From assembly GCA_949126835.1 (NCBI GenBank), contig OX421499.1:22134990-22198989 (forward strand): a stretch of 64,000 bases of DNA, written 5' to 3'. This document shows positions 24,008 through 39,044 of the stretch, one piece after another. A model generated the notes under the pieces. It worked only from the letters and a program-made list of their open reading frames with translations. It searched no databases and was not told where the DNA came from. The translations under genes and the position numbers were made by a program. Numbering within the stretch: the stretch's first letter is position 1; the number at the start of each line of letters is the position of its first letter. Source of the stretch: Anisus vortex (Eukaryota > Mollusca > Gastropoda > Planorbidae).

Positions 24008-27000
24008 TTGCCCTTATATATTTATAAGTAGGGCTACTAAGAGTGTTTTACCTAAAAGTTTAGAGTATTTCCTTTTTCTTGAAATGCATACATGTAATAC
24101 TTTGTATGCTATTTTAATTAATACAAGCAGGGCCCTCGAGAGAAAAAAAGATGCCGGTACGAGATCTTTTCTCGGCCCCCCTCCCCCCCCCCCACTTTTT
24201 TTAACACTATAGTCATTTCTATATGATTGATTTTTATTACATAGGCCTACGTTTGAAAAATCAGGAATCTTTTTACAAGGTCTGTGGACCATTTTGTGAA
24301 ACTGTCATAAGTGTTACCATTTACCATCTGAGTGTAATCATTTCAATCCAAGCCTTACAGGTCTGTTAAAAAAAAATACTTTAATCAAGTACATAGTTCT
24401 TGGTTTAAATTATTGTAATTGTTCCTGCGCTTCAGAAGGTCTATTGATAGTGCAAATAATATTACAAAGATGTGTAAAATGGGAAAAGTGACTCTCACTG
24501 TTGATTGATAATTTATGTCCTCTAGTGACTAGTGTTTCTAGGTTAGGCTAAGTGATTTAACTGGTGTTATTCTTGTCAGTTATAAATATTCACCAGTAAT
24601 GTATGTTGTGTAGTCAAATGTAAGGTTAGATCTGCTGTGGCATACAGTTGACACATAATTTGTTTTTTACAAACTCTTCACAAAATACATTTTGTTAAAA
24701 GTTAAATGACCAAAAAAAAAAATGTGTTTTAAATTTTCAATACATTTGACTAAAATGATAATACTTTCAATCTCCCCTCTTGGCTACCGCACTGGAAATC
24801 GTTAAAGTGTAAAAGGATCGACTAACTAGTTTAACTGCCATACTAGTACCGATATGCAGCGACATAGAGAATTTAGGCCTAGGCCAAGGGTCGGCAACAT
24901 TTTGCTAATAGTGTGCCCAACTAGGATTTTTAAATCATTCAGCGTGCCAACAGCCCGAAAGTCAACCTGCTCTATTATATTTAAAAAAAAAATAATAATA
25001 TTTATTTAGCGCCGTAGCAAGATAGAGGCCCAAAACGAGGTGTATAGAGAAAATCTTTATAGCGTTTAATATTTAACTTTAAAAAAACAACAAGTTCCTG
25101 GTTATCATCCTTTTTAATTTATTTGCATTTACACCAATACAGAGTTTTATTACTAAACTTTCACATTTTGATAGTTAATTATCGCCTAAAATTATCATTT
25201 AGTTATCGTGATTCGAGATATGGATCTGGCACCTGCTATACAATGATAATTATATTTCGATCTCAGTTTTACTGAGATATTCTCTTATATTATTATTATG
25301 AAACATACATTAACGCCAGCGGTGTAGAGACATTGTAATCATACAAACTTGGTAGTTAATGTAATGTTCAAAAATGTACACATTTTATTATAAATTCTTT
25401 AGTCATATAATATTTATATACTTTTAACTAACTTACACAATTTGATAAATTTTAAAATTATAACTGTAAGATCCATTAATGTTTTTATTAAAGAAAAATA
25501 TGAAACGTATTGGACATATTAGAGCAAAAAACAAATACAAAACGGGTTAATTATCTCCCTTCTTTTAAAATAAAAACTAATATTACTTTTTAATTATTAT
25601 TTCTTTTTAAAAATCTAGCATTTTTGTGTTTAAAATTCAACGTGCTGCATTTTAAATAGTCACTATCCCTCCACTTAAAAAAAAAAGATCCACATCTAAG
25701 ATGGTTGTATATGAATAAATCCAGTCAGACTTTATGTGGTGTGAAAACAAGAGTCCATAAATTTGAAAGTCTTGTCTTTGTTTATAAAACTCCTCTCTAT
25801 CTATTTTAATATATGGCATAAATTAGGGCATTACAAGTAGTTAAGTGTTTTGAAATTGAATAACGTGCAAGATTTGTCCAGTTTCAATGCAAATCCATTC
25901 CAGTGGTCGAACAGTCAAGTGCTGTTTGGCCACGTCCTTGTAAAAGCAAGTTCAACTCACTGAAATGTGTCGCTTGCCATTCAGAAACATCGGCTTCAAC
26001 AGTTAGTGCCTCCTCATTCAATTATTGAAAGAAATTAACAAGAAGCACCTTTTGGAGGTCTCTCGCGTGCTATCTAAAATCACTCTGCGTGCCATGTGTG
26101 GCACGCGTGCTTTAGGTTGTCGACCCCTGGCCTAGGCTACTAAGCTAACAAAGAGAACTGTAAGCCTGTAGGGCTCATAGGTCTATATTTGTAAGTGTCT
26201 CTGGAGAAAACAAAATAAAAAAGAGATCCTAAATGCTATCGAAAATAAATAGGCCCTATATTACAACTAGATGCTTCTTTGCAAATTTAACAAAATGTTC
26301 AAGTACACATTCAAAGAATACCAAAATTAAGGCCCCCAACGCCACGTGAGATTGTAGGAGGTTTTGTGGCATCTCCTCTTAGCTTTATTGGAACAATTAG
26401 AAAATACTTGCGTAATTGCCAATTTAATTTTAAATTATATAAAAATAATATTCATGGGCCCCCTAAACTCTTATGGGCCCCGGTACGGCGTACCGGCTGT
26501 ACCCCCCTCTCGTGGGGCCTGAATACAAGAAACTTTCATAGTTTATTATTAATGTAACACTATATTTAGCCGGTTGCCTTAAACAATAGTAGATTGCACA
26601 ATCTCCATCTTAAAGTCTTGGTTTTGAAAATAATTACTTCTTAATATATTAAAAAAACACTAAAAGTGCACGTTTTTTTTTAAAGTGTAAATTATGGAAG
26701 CCTATATTTTTTTCTTATTATAATAACAAAAAGTGAGAAAGTGCAAATCACGCATGCTTACTTTGACTCTTATATCCGTTTCTTTAACGGTTTCTATATC
26801 ATTTTCTTTATCCGTTTCTTTATCCTTTTCTTTATGGAAACCCATTGCATATTTCAATAACTTGTTTTGGATTTTTTCTTTTTCTTCAATGTTCTTCTAA
26901 ATTTGTGAATACATATATACATAGCAAAAAAAGAGATTAGTAGGTGATCGTGCAAAATGCTTTTGTAAAAATAAAAAAAGAGAGAGAAACAATTTATATA

Positions 27001-29351
27001 TTTAATATGTAAAAGCGTACAAAGAATGTCCACTCACATTTTATAATAAGAAATATGTAGCAATTATACTACTTACCTCAGTTTCTGTTCTCAGTACCCT
27101 TCCTAAAGTTTTCTTTGAAATTGGAGGACTTGCATCAATAAATCTGTAGATGTCTCTTGTGTCGAGTCGTTCTAGTAATCTATCGCTGCTTTCATTAAAG
27201 TCACCATTGCGAATAGCGAATATAAAATTATCGGTCAGTTGAGTGAAAGCTGCCAAGGCATCATCGTCGTTGAATTTCAAAATTTCAGACAGTGTTACCG
27301 TTCTTTCTCTGGAAATAAGAAAGGCCAATATATGAAAACAATAAAATATTTCTCAAAGAAAATCACAACTAAAATAATACTTTTTATAAAGCCTAACTGT
27401 AAAGGGGGAGGGAGAGGAAAAGCGGCCGCTCGCACCGGGCGCTACCTGAGTGACGTATGAAGAGGGGTGCCTATAGGCGTTATAAGCGCCCGAAATGTTA
27501 TCAAATATTTGGTGAGGGCGAAAATTAGTGTTCCCGCTCTAGGGCGCCTTGGGCGTCGTATTTTTTGTTTACTGCTGCTTCTGTTTTATGATTGAAGCAA
27601 CACAATGAAACAGTTTATCTATTAATTTGTGAATTTAACCATGTTAATAATAATAATTTATTATTAATTAAAACACAAAAATTGTAATTTAAATTATATT
27701 GTTGCTATCTACCCAAGAACATCTATTGATTAAACATTAATAAAATTTACTTGCTACAATTATACTATAATATATATTGTTGAATTCCGTATCACAACTA
27801 GAAACAATGACAAAAAAAACTTGTCAACTGTTCTTTAAATAAAGTCCGCCTCAAATCACGCCCTGGTGCATGGATGTCCGCACCTTTAGTATGAGATTTG
27901 TGCTAGAGGGCGACATTGTAGATATACGGGTGAGCCATCACGATCCGAGGGGAATTTTGCAATGGGACAAAGTAGTGCATCTGGCTGCGGAAACTGTACC
28001 CTAAGTTACACGTTCGTTCGGCTTGCCGTGGAGTGGCTGGTGCCCAGACAGAACCTTGGTGTGCCTCCCTTGGTTCACCCCTGAACATCGTTACGCCTTG
28101 GACGTAAGAGCCGGAAGGCTCATCCGTTTGTTTTGTTTAGGCAATTACAGTATTATATGCGAAACAATTTATGAATGTAAAAAAATTTCGTTACAACTTA
28201 TTGTTTTCAAAAGTTTTATTGACTTTATTTTTCTATTGTTGTTCAGTTTTTCAAAACTAGTTTATTATGTTGTAACCAACGAGAATAATGTGTAGGCCTA
28301 CAATTAAAATGGTTTTCTTACTTTCGTAATTCTTCATTCATTCTTATGCACTCCCTCACGGCTGGAATTATATCCCTTTTTCTATAGTGAAAGTAAAAAC
28401 AAACATATATTAAAAAAAAAAACACAAATAAACAAATTAAGCGATAGAAATAAAACCTAAATTTGTAGTTTAATCAGCAGATGTAAGTCTTTAGTGTTCT
28501 TTACCTAAACAATATAACCTAAACAAATTTACAAAAATCTGTTTATATATGTACGCTTGTATGTATGTATGTATGTATGTATGTATGTATGTATGTATGT
28601 ATGTATGTATGTATGTATGTATGTATGTATGTATGTATGTATGTATGTATGTATGTATGTATGTATGTATGTATGTATGTATGTATGTATGTATGTATGT
28701 ATGTATGTATGTATGTATGTATGTATGTATGTATGTATGTATGTATGTATGTATGTATGTATGTATGTATGTATGTATGTATGTATGTATGTATGTATGT
28801 ATGTATGTATGTATGTATGTATGTATGTATGTATGTATGTATGTATGTATGTATGTATGTATGTATGTATGTATGTATGTATGTATGTATGTATGTATGT
28901 ATGTATGTATGTATGTATGTATGTATGTATGTATGTATGTATGTATGTATGTATGTATGTATGTATGTATGTATGTATGTATGTATGTATGTATGTATGT
29001 ATGTATGTATGTATGTATGTATGTATGTATGTATGTATGTATGTATGTATGTATGTATGTATGTATGTATGTATGTATGTATGTATGTATGTATGTATGT
29101 ATGTATGTATGTATGTATGTATGTATGTATGTATGTATGTATGTATGTATGTATGTATGTATGTATGTATGTATGTATGTATGTATGTATGTATGTATGT
29201 ATGTATGTATGTATGTATGTATGTATGTATGTATGTATGTATGTATGTATGTATGTATGTATGTATGTATGTATGTATGTATGTATGTATGTATGTATGT
29301 ATGTATGTATGTATGTATGTATGTATGTATGTATGTATGTATGTATGTATG

Positions 29352-29385
<34 letters not shown>

Positions 29386-32300
29386 CGTATGTACGTATGT
29401 ACGTATGTACGTATGTACGTATGTACGTATGTACGTATGTACGTATGTACGTATGTATGTACGTATGTACGTATGCACGTATGCACGTATGTATTACGTA
29501 TGTACGTATGTATGTATGTATGTATGTCTGCATGCACGCATACTCCGAGTGAACTTGCGCTTCCTTCTGGCCACACTATCACTTCATCACAGACAGAGCT
29601 AACTTACTTAGTGTTAGATTCTCCCGCGCCGTTCGGTGCTTAGGGTTAGGAGAGATCTTTAATGGGCTCTATCCGTAACCGCTGCGTAACAGCATTGACG
29701 TCTTCCCACTCAACGTCAACACACCGGAGGTCGCCCTCGTCCGCCTCGTCCATTGGGCGGCCGCCATCTGGTTGCTGGGTGGCGTAGCCGATGGTCAGGC
29801 TGGTGTATTATGTGGCCGGCAAAATTGAGGTGGCGTTCGGTGACCGATGTCGATAGTGGGCGCGTTTTCGTTAAGCGATAAACTTCTTCATTCGTAACCC
29901 GGTCTCTATAGTTGATTTGAAGTATGCGTGTGATGATGCGGGGTGTGGCCAGTACGATGCGACTGCAATGCTCACACGTTGTATTCCCACCTCACTTTGT
30001 TCGTTGGTCTAGAGGTCGATGGCACTGCTTAAGACCAGGCAATACTCCGTTGACAATGCCCTATTTTACTATTTATCACTAATCTTCAAGCAGATTCAGT
30101 CTCTTTCTTCACACAATCACACGAATTAAGTGAACAGAATATCACTACTATCAGTGTTTAAGTGAATAGACTATATGTTTACTGCGTAATCACATGTGGA
30201 TATTAACATATCAATCTTCAGACACATCTATCAGACCGACAGCTGTGTTCTGGAGAGTCCGAAGAAAAGGTACAAATATCCACGGAGTGAAAATTAAAAT
30301 AAAGAAATACAATGTACACAGATACTATGAACACAGTACTAAGGAAAATCCGAAATATCAGTCACAAGTCTTAGCTGGTATGCTTTCCCGTGTGTCCCTG
30401 TCGCGAATGGAGTCTACACAAAATATATTATAGGAATACAATGGCAGACAGGGGTGGTCCTTTCTGTGTCGTCATAAACCCACGGTCAAACCATTCCAAA
30501 GTGTATCGACCAATCAGATGTCAAAAAGTACCTTAAGGGGCGTTTCCGAATGACCCAATGTTTTCTCCCTTTGATTTGTTTCCTAGTCGGTCGGCAACTA
30601 CAATCGTCTTCAATCGTCCAGGTCAACATTGTATCACATTACATTGTCTTTGTATATCTCACTTGCTTCAAACGAGTCTCTTGCCCCCAGACATAACCTC
30701 TGGGTCTACCTGTACTGTATCGCTACACCCCTCCTCCCACCTAGACAAAGGCGCTTAATAGAACTATGCGTAAGGCGGTGAAACTCAAAAGGGCAGATAA
30801 CTCTATAAAGATAACAGAAGGCAAGGGGCGGCGGATTGTCCCTGAGCGAGGTCCGTATCGAACAGAGGGAGTGGTTGCCCCTCAACGGTTCTGTGTTGAC
30901 AGTCACAAAGGGAGGTGGCATTTGTTTTTGCCCCCTACAGGGGATTGAAAGAGGGTGGGAAGGGGGAGAATTTCGCCCTGCCAAGTAAATTACATATAAT
31001 GGCCATAGCATTAATTTATAAGTACTAAACTATGACGCTATAATAAATGTCACCTCATGACAATGCGTCTGAGGCATCTTTCGGGACATGCGTTGAATTT
31101 TCGGACGCTTACCACTGTCTTCCTCCAATTTCCAATCGCGTAGAAGGCGGTTGGGACTACTATGACATTGAAGACACGTCTCTTTGTTGGGAGCAAGACT
31201 GATGTTAAGTTCCAGAGTGGGTGCAGCTTTTGGAAGCGGCGAATAATTTGACAATGCGACATATTGTCTCTCGGGACGAGTCACCGGTTGCACTAATGGT
31301 ACTGCCTAGGTACGTGAATTCTGTCACTTCTTCGACGTGTTTTCCGTTAATGGAAATGGGGGCTGGAGTGCTGGTGTACCCAAAGCGAAGGATCGTTGTT
31401 TTCTCATTGCTGTTTCGAAGGCCAACCTTGGCCGCCTCGGTTTCTATCGCTAATGTGAGATCACGAAGGGCAGTTTGTGTTTGACCAAGTAAGGCGATGT
31501 TGTCCGCGAAGTCAAGGTCTGGTATCCATACTAAGGCTAGTTGTAAAAAGTCTATGGAGTGTCTACATACAAAGTCAATCGCCCGGAGGAATAGCATTGG
31601 TGATAAGACTTGTCTTACACCCGTTTTGATCTTGAAGAAGGTAGTGTCCTCGTCATCAGGCCTAATACAACATTCCAACCCGCTGTGCAGGTTCTTGAAG
31701 ATGTTCAAGAATTTCTGTGGGATGCCATAGGTTCGGGCTATCTTCCATAGGGTTTATTGGTGTGCAGAATCAAATGCCTTGATGAAGTCAATGAAGTTCA
31801 TGGAGAGGCGTTGACTGAACTCAAGTGATTGCTCGATCACCTGCCTGAGCACGAAAATTTGTTCAATGCACTATCGTCGAGCGCGAAATCCAGCTTGCTG
31901 TTCCCGTAGTGTAGCGTCAACTGCCCTTGGTAGGGTGACTATCACTTCTCTCTTCCAGTCATTAGGGACTGATGATGATGTCCATCATATGTTTAGTAAG
32001 GCGACCAATTTCTGTAGGTGGGTTTCATCGGTGTGCTTGAGTAGTTCTGACGGGATGCCATCTAGACCTACAGCTTTGCCATTCTTCAGGGCTTTTAGTT
32101 CTTTTCTTATTTCCAAGGAGATGATTGTGTCGAGGGTTACAGCTAAGCGGGTTGCAGGTGTGAGTATATTTTGGTCGAACGTGGAAATAGGATCAGATTG
32201 GTTGAGGACAGACAGAGCATTGGCATAAAAATGTCAACATAAAATTTTCTAGATGACAACATTATTATGTTTACTACTGTAAACCGAACGATGGTGTCTC

Positions 32301-32421
32301 AAGCAGAACTTAGATCATAATATGTTTCAATCTTTGTGTTCTTTTAAAAATGGTAAAATGGTTACATAAGAAAATAAGTATCCCTTTTATACCAATTTGA
32401 TTGACAGCGCCCGTAAGCAGC

Positions 32422-32514
<93 letters not shown>

Positions 32515-35500
32515 TGTAATGCACAATATGTACACATTCAGTTATTATCGCCCATATTCGACCTCGCCCATTTCAGTAAAATCATAATACATATATAGCC
32601 TATTTCCATATTTTCAACCGTCATTTTTTTTCATTGCATAATCATATATTGGATAATACTTAAGGTTTGAGACTATAGCTGTATTAAAATGTGTTAACTT
32701 ACCCAAAAACGTGTTTGTTTCCTTCATGTTTATCCCTAAATGAATAATAAACAGTATAAGTAGACCTTTTTGACAAGACAGTATAACAAAAAATGCTTAA
32801 CGCTTTTAACAAACAAAAAAGTTCGACATATTTAATACTCCTTATAAAATTATTAAACATTGTTTTTGAAGTAGTAATTACATTTACTATTCTAAAATAG
32901 CTTACCCCTTTTCTAACATTTCTTGGAATCTATTTCTGAAAAAAAATTTTTTTTTACTGTAGATCAAACTAAACAAATTTATGTTGTAAGAATCCTGACT
33001 AAGAGTTAAGTTGTGTAAGCTAAACAGTATGTTTGTAATCAAGGATTAAAAACACTGAGCTATATATAAAGTTCAGTGATTAAAAGTAAATTACCGTACA
33101 TACTCGCGTATAGGTCGCAATTTTTTTAGCCTAAAATTTCGACAAAAATTAGTGGTGCGACCTATACACTTGACACATGTTTTAAAAAAAAAACATCACT
33201 ACTCTATCGTTGAGTAGTAATGGTGTTGAATTACTACTCTATTGCTTAGGCCTACATTTTAATTTTTCAGATCCCACAATCTTTTATTTTGAACTTTTGG
33301 ACCGATTCTGTATTGCCTAAGCATAGTGTAAGTCTATTTTCGAATTCATCGCGAATTATAATATGAGAAGAAATTTTAAATAGGCCTCCTAAGTTTGTAG
33401 ACTAAAAGATTAAAATGCGTTTTTATTTAAGACCTATGGCCTAGATCTTTAGCCCAATATTGTAGTGATTAGTATGCTGAGAAAAACCTGCCACAACTAC
33501 GATTGGCCAAACAACAAATCTCAGGACATTTCGGAAAAAATTCTAACTTTCTACATTCTAACTCTCAAACTTGTTTTTTCAATGTTTATAAAAATAAGGC
33601 GTGAAATGTCAATAGTGTGTTTATTTTTTCTTCATTTGTATGTAAGACTTGAAAAAAACAACAACAGATTATTACAGGTCGCAAAGAGAATGCGATAATA
33701 AGCCAGTACTAATTTTGCTTATTAATTTGTTTCGCACAGCTGCGTTTGAAATCATTACAAACAATGGTCATAAGTGCTTTTGTATAGCACGTCTCTCCAT
33801 GACGGCACCACTGAGTCTAAAGTCACTGATCTATAAAAAGAATGGATAGCATTATTTGTTTGTGCAAAGTGAAGCAAGCGAAAACTAGATTTCGTCACAA
33901 TCACTGATCAATATAATGCACATTGTTTTAAAAAACTTAAATGCGCACCCGTTGATCTATGAATAAAATGAATATATACTGGTTGTTTATAGACATTTGA
34001 TGTTGGTGTAGAGAGTATGTATGTTGTTACGAATATCTGTCATAGAGGAATGACGTAATAAGGCATTGACCTCTTAACAAGTGCGTATTAGAGTCCAAGG
34101 TTTGACCTTTATGCCCTGAGGGCAGTTTAAATAAAATAATTCGTCCAACCCCGTGGAAATTGAAGGATAATTCTGGATCGCAGTATTCTATAGAGCAGGA
34201 GATTAAAATGCGTATTAAGACCCTGTAGAACCTTCGATAATAGTTTTCTTTGTAAATCCCCTACCTCCTTAAAGTTATTTCAGTTTGAAAGTTTGTAGAG
34301 AGAAGTCGCTATATTGATACTTGTATATTATATGCCATTTAATGAAATACTTATGTTGCCATCAGTTGATGCATTTATTCAAAGTTTATATTGAGTCTAC
34401 AATTTAAATAAAATTGTTTATTCAACAACTGGAGTTGTTTGATCTATCATTGTTGAAAGAAAGGTGTTGAAGATAATTATACCGAAAATAACTACATTAC
34501 TGCATAAACCTGTCAGTCAAGGAACCCCTAGCTTGGACTTCAGATCAGCAGAATCTAGAGACTTCTAATAAAGATACAACTGTATTCATTGAATCCGATT
34601 TAACGAGTCGTAATAATAGTCATCAGAGCCATAGTCCATAACAATGTTCTAATTAAGAGATATTTATGACGTAATGAATTTATGTTTTCTCGTAGTTTCT
34701 TATACTCTCTAGTACGAAATTTCTTTTGCATTCGGAAGACTTCGGGAAAATCTTTCTGCACCAAAATCTATATAGATGGATTTGTACAGTCCTTTGTTTG
34801 TTGTTTCTGATTTTCTTTGTTGTTTGATTTACACATAGTGACCAGTGGAGTTGTTTATACAATAATTAAATTCTTCTCTCAAACTTACATTAGGTGGCTT
34901 GAGTTATTATAATTATTATTGTGAACAAGAACCTAAATAGACAACAGAGGATCCGCGAGTACATACAAATATGTATTATACAGGGTGGGCCAATAAAATG
35001 TTACCACTTTTTATCAACATATATAATTACCGTGAGTTTGTTTATATGTTTGTTTATATATTTATATATATGTTTGTTCGCTATAGGCACCTAAGCCGTT
35101 TGACTAATCGGGACAAAAATTAAATGTATAAATCGGAAACGTACTCCGAAAGATAATTTTATTTTATGACTTATAATCATGAATGTGTTAATTTAAAACA
35201 TTCAAAATGTTAGATCCAGCCATGCAAATTAAATAAAGCCGTACATAGCAAATTGCCATTTCCGTTCATTACTATGTTGAACGCGATATTTTGTATGTTG
35301 AACGCGAGGGTCTTTTCGGGTTTCCCCAATTATGCTGTTGTTTTTTTAATGTGGCGAGACCTTTTTTATAAGTTACGCACCGCAATTTGGCTTGGAGAGT
35401 TTCAATTGTTTACTTTAAAAAATACTAGCGTATGACGTAATGTCTATCAAATTATTTATTTTTTCATTATTGATGTTTGCATTATCCTTTTAAGTAAAAA

Positions 35501-38500
35501 GTAACCAAATGTTTTAATTATTTAATGGATTTACGTTACTATTGAGAATATCATTTAATAGGCGACTGTATACACTCTATAAATTAAATGATACGAATGA
35601 TAAAAAAAAAACAAGTTAGGCCTATAAATGATTACTTTCTAATACCGGGTACCATAAGCTTGACAGTAACAATGTAAAAAGAAAACTAAATACCGAAAGA
35701 AACATTCTCGGTATTGTTTTATTGATACAATAAGCAAGAACAAAAATTAAATACAGAAAAAATCTTTCTCAATTTAGTTTTTATTGCCTTGAAATATTAT
35801 TTTCTAATTTTGTTTAAATTATTTACCTTTTTTATTGTTTTGTATTTATATATTTTTTCTTTTAGATAGTATATGAGCATGCTAATTTAATAGCACGGAT
35901 AGAAGAGCTATAGAAATGCCCATTCTTCTTCTTATATTATTGTTAATTTAATATTATTAATAACACTGCAAATCAACACAACTGTTCGCTACATTTTAAT
36001 ATCGAATTTAAAAGTCTCTTAAGTCTCTTTCGGCTCTTGTGTCCAGGGCGTAACGCTTAGGATTGAGCAATCTCTGTCCAGGCTCCAGCCACCCAACGAC
36101 ACGCCGAAGGCGTGGCGTGCCGTGTAACGGGGAAGGTTTCCACAGCCCAGCGATCGGTCACTGCGGTTCTCCAAAGGATCATTATCGAGGTGGCTCGCCA
36201 GTATAGCTGCACTGTCACCCGGTAGAATAAATCCTAAAGGCCTACTATAGGTACATGCATCCAGGCACCGGGTGGTTCTTGAGACGGGATTGCAGCGTCC
36301 ATTGCTTCCTCCCCACCGAGACCAGTGGCCTCTCGGCAGTGATATGGGCCTCGGACCCGCTGCGCGGGCTGTGCCCCGTGCGTTCGCCCGCCAGTGTATT
36401 CTTAATGGGAATGTATCGGCGGTTTACACACTACGCCAGTCCTTGAGGCCACAATTATTATGTATATGCCAGGGTCAGGTCGACCAGAAACAATTACAAA
36501 TAACAAAAACTAAATACCGAAAGAAACATTTTCAACACTGTTTTATTAATACAATAAGCAAGAAAAAAAAATTAAATACCGAAAAAAATCGTTCTCACTT
36601 TAGTTTTTATGGTGTTGAAATATTATTTTCTACGCTTTTTTATTATTATTTCCCTTTTTATTGTTTGGTATTGTGTTTTTTTTTCTTTTAGATAGTATAT
36701 TATTGATAATTTAATAGGCTATTATTAATAACAAGTCAACACAACTGCTTGCTACGTTTTAATACCAGAAACTTGACAGTAACAATTATTATGCATATGC
36801 CAGGGTCAGGGCGACCAGAAACAATTGAAAAGAACAAATACTAAATACCGAAAAGAAACGTTCATTGTCTTTATTGTAATATAGTCTCTTTTCTTTATCT
36901 CTTAACAAAACACATTGTAGTCATTCGTTTCTCCGTCATTTTGACGGGCATAACCACTAGTATTCTTATAATTTTCAAAATTACAAAGATTTTTGTTTCA
37001 TTTTCATGAATATTAACAACGAAATACTAAATTCTCACTGAGAGAGTGAAGATCGTGGAAGCATAATTGGATTTAAAATCGGTAATCCAAACTCAGCAAC
37101 CCAAATTCCTCCAAGAAGACTCACAATCAGATGTCTTCTGCAGAAGTCCAGGGTAACAGGACGTGCGACCAATGCAAATAAAGGACATAGTGGTAGGCCA
37201 AGGTCTGCAATGACAGCCATCAACACTGAGACCGTGAGACAGCCATCAACACTGAGACCGTGAGACAGCCATCAACACTGAGACCGTGAGACATCCATCA
37301 ACACTGAGACCGTGAGACAGCCATCAACACTGACACCGTGAGACAGCCATCAACACTGAGACCGTGAGACAGCCATCAACACCGAGACCGTGAGACAGCC
37401 ATCAACACCGAGACCGTGAGACAGCCATCAACACTGAGACCGTGAGACAGCCATCAACACTGAGACCGTGAGACAGCCATCAACACGAGACCGTGAGACA
37501 GCCATCAACACTGAGACCGTGAGACAGCCATCAACACTGAGACCGTGAGACAGCCATCAACACTGAGACCGTGAGACAGCCATCAACACTGAGACCGTGA
37601 GACAGCCATCAACACTGAGACCGTGAGACAGCCATCAACACTGAGACCGTGAGACAGCCATCAACACTGAGACCGTGAGACAGCCATCAACACCGAGACC
37701 GTGAGACAGCCATCAACACCGAGACCGTGAGACAGCCATCAACACTGAGACCGTGAGACAGCCATCAACACTGAGACCGTGAGACAGCCATCAACACTGA
37801 GACCGTGACACAGCGTCTAGAGGAATCACCAAGAAACTTGGTTACCTATTTTAGTTCCAAATATGCTTCCACAATCTTTACTCTCGGTAAATATCAGAGA
37901 ACTGTGATTCTTATTGCATTGATTGGAACATTTGATTCTTTCGCAATAAATTATCAAAAATGGAAACACTATCGATGAAAGATTCGTAAGTAGATATCTA
38001 GATCTATATTTTTTTGTTTAACGTATTGCTTGGCTCTAGCTGTAAAATAATTTTAATATATTTTTTTCCTATCAAGGAATACGAACTCGGAATTCCGAAT
38101 GTTAAGTATCAGTGCTTAGTGATGTGTAATAGTATAATTGAAAATGTAGAGAAGATTGATCAAAGTATTTATAAATTGCATAAATAATCGGTTATAAAAA
38201 TGTATTTGCATGAACTTCATGAGCTCACTTGGTACTCCTATGGGTGGGTAAAAGAATGAAATTGGTTTTTGAAAACAGTGTAATAAAAAGGCGCATCACG
38301 GCTCAGTGAACAGTCTGGTATTGTAAGCACTTTATATTATTCAGTATGTCTCATCAACGTAATGACACTACACGATTTCAATATTGAATAAGATATATCT
38401 AGTTTTTACTGTGTAGAGTAGGCTATAGTGTTTGTTTAATTATATAACGCCAGAACATGAGGATAGAAATGCAAAATACATTTATGCTGGATCTTCTGAT

Positions 38501-38744
38501 CAAAAATAGATATTTGTTTCTATACTTCTACGCAAAAACATAATTGTAACCTATACTAAAAAACACATTTAAAATGTGTTCTTTTATTTCAAATAAAATT
38601 ATTATTACATAGATGCATATTAATTGCCCTAGTGGTTGTTTACTTGTAATACGAGAATGACCAAGACTAATCGTTAGCTATGGTTGACTGCTCAAGATTA
38701 TTCCCTTTCCTTTTCTTTTGGACCCTACGCGTCTTCTTTTTCTG

Positions 38745-38775
<31 letters not shown>

Positions 38776-38985
38776 ATGTAATTTTTAGAAGATTCTAGAT
38801 CTACATTTCGAAAGGTCTGCAAGTTTTAGTCTTAGCATAAATAAGAGCGAATTGTTCTTACTGTAAACTTAGTTTACACAGAAAGGGAGTATAATAAAAA
38901 CTTTGTTGTTATGGGTTAGTTTTTTTACGAACTGCTACAGTATAATAGCTATAAGAGTGATTGAAAACATTCCACCGACGTGTGT

Positions 38986-39044
<59 letters not shown>

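Noticed and set aside
28491..29643. Six overlapping open frames of 311-364 codons on both strands
   Set aside because: They are translations of the ATGT/ACAT microsatellite (YIHT and MYVC repeats).
31221..32228. Plus-strand open frames at 31221-31484, 31497-31730 and 31866-32228
   Set aside because: They are antisense to the minus-strand LINE reverse transcriptase.
37212..37811. CRISPR-like regular repeats
   Set aside because: Contiguous 26-bp units without spacers in an animal genome: a minisatellite.
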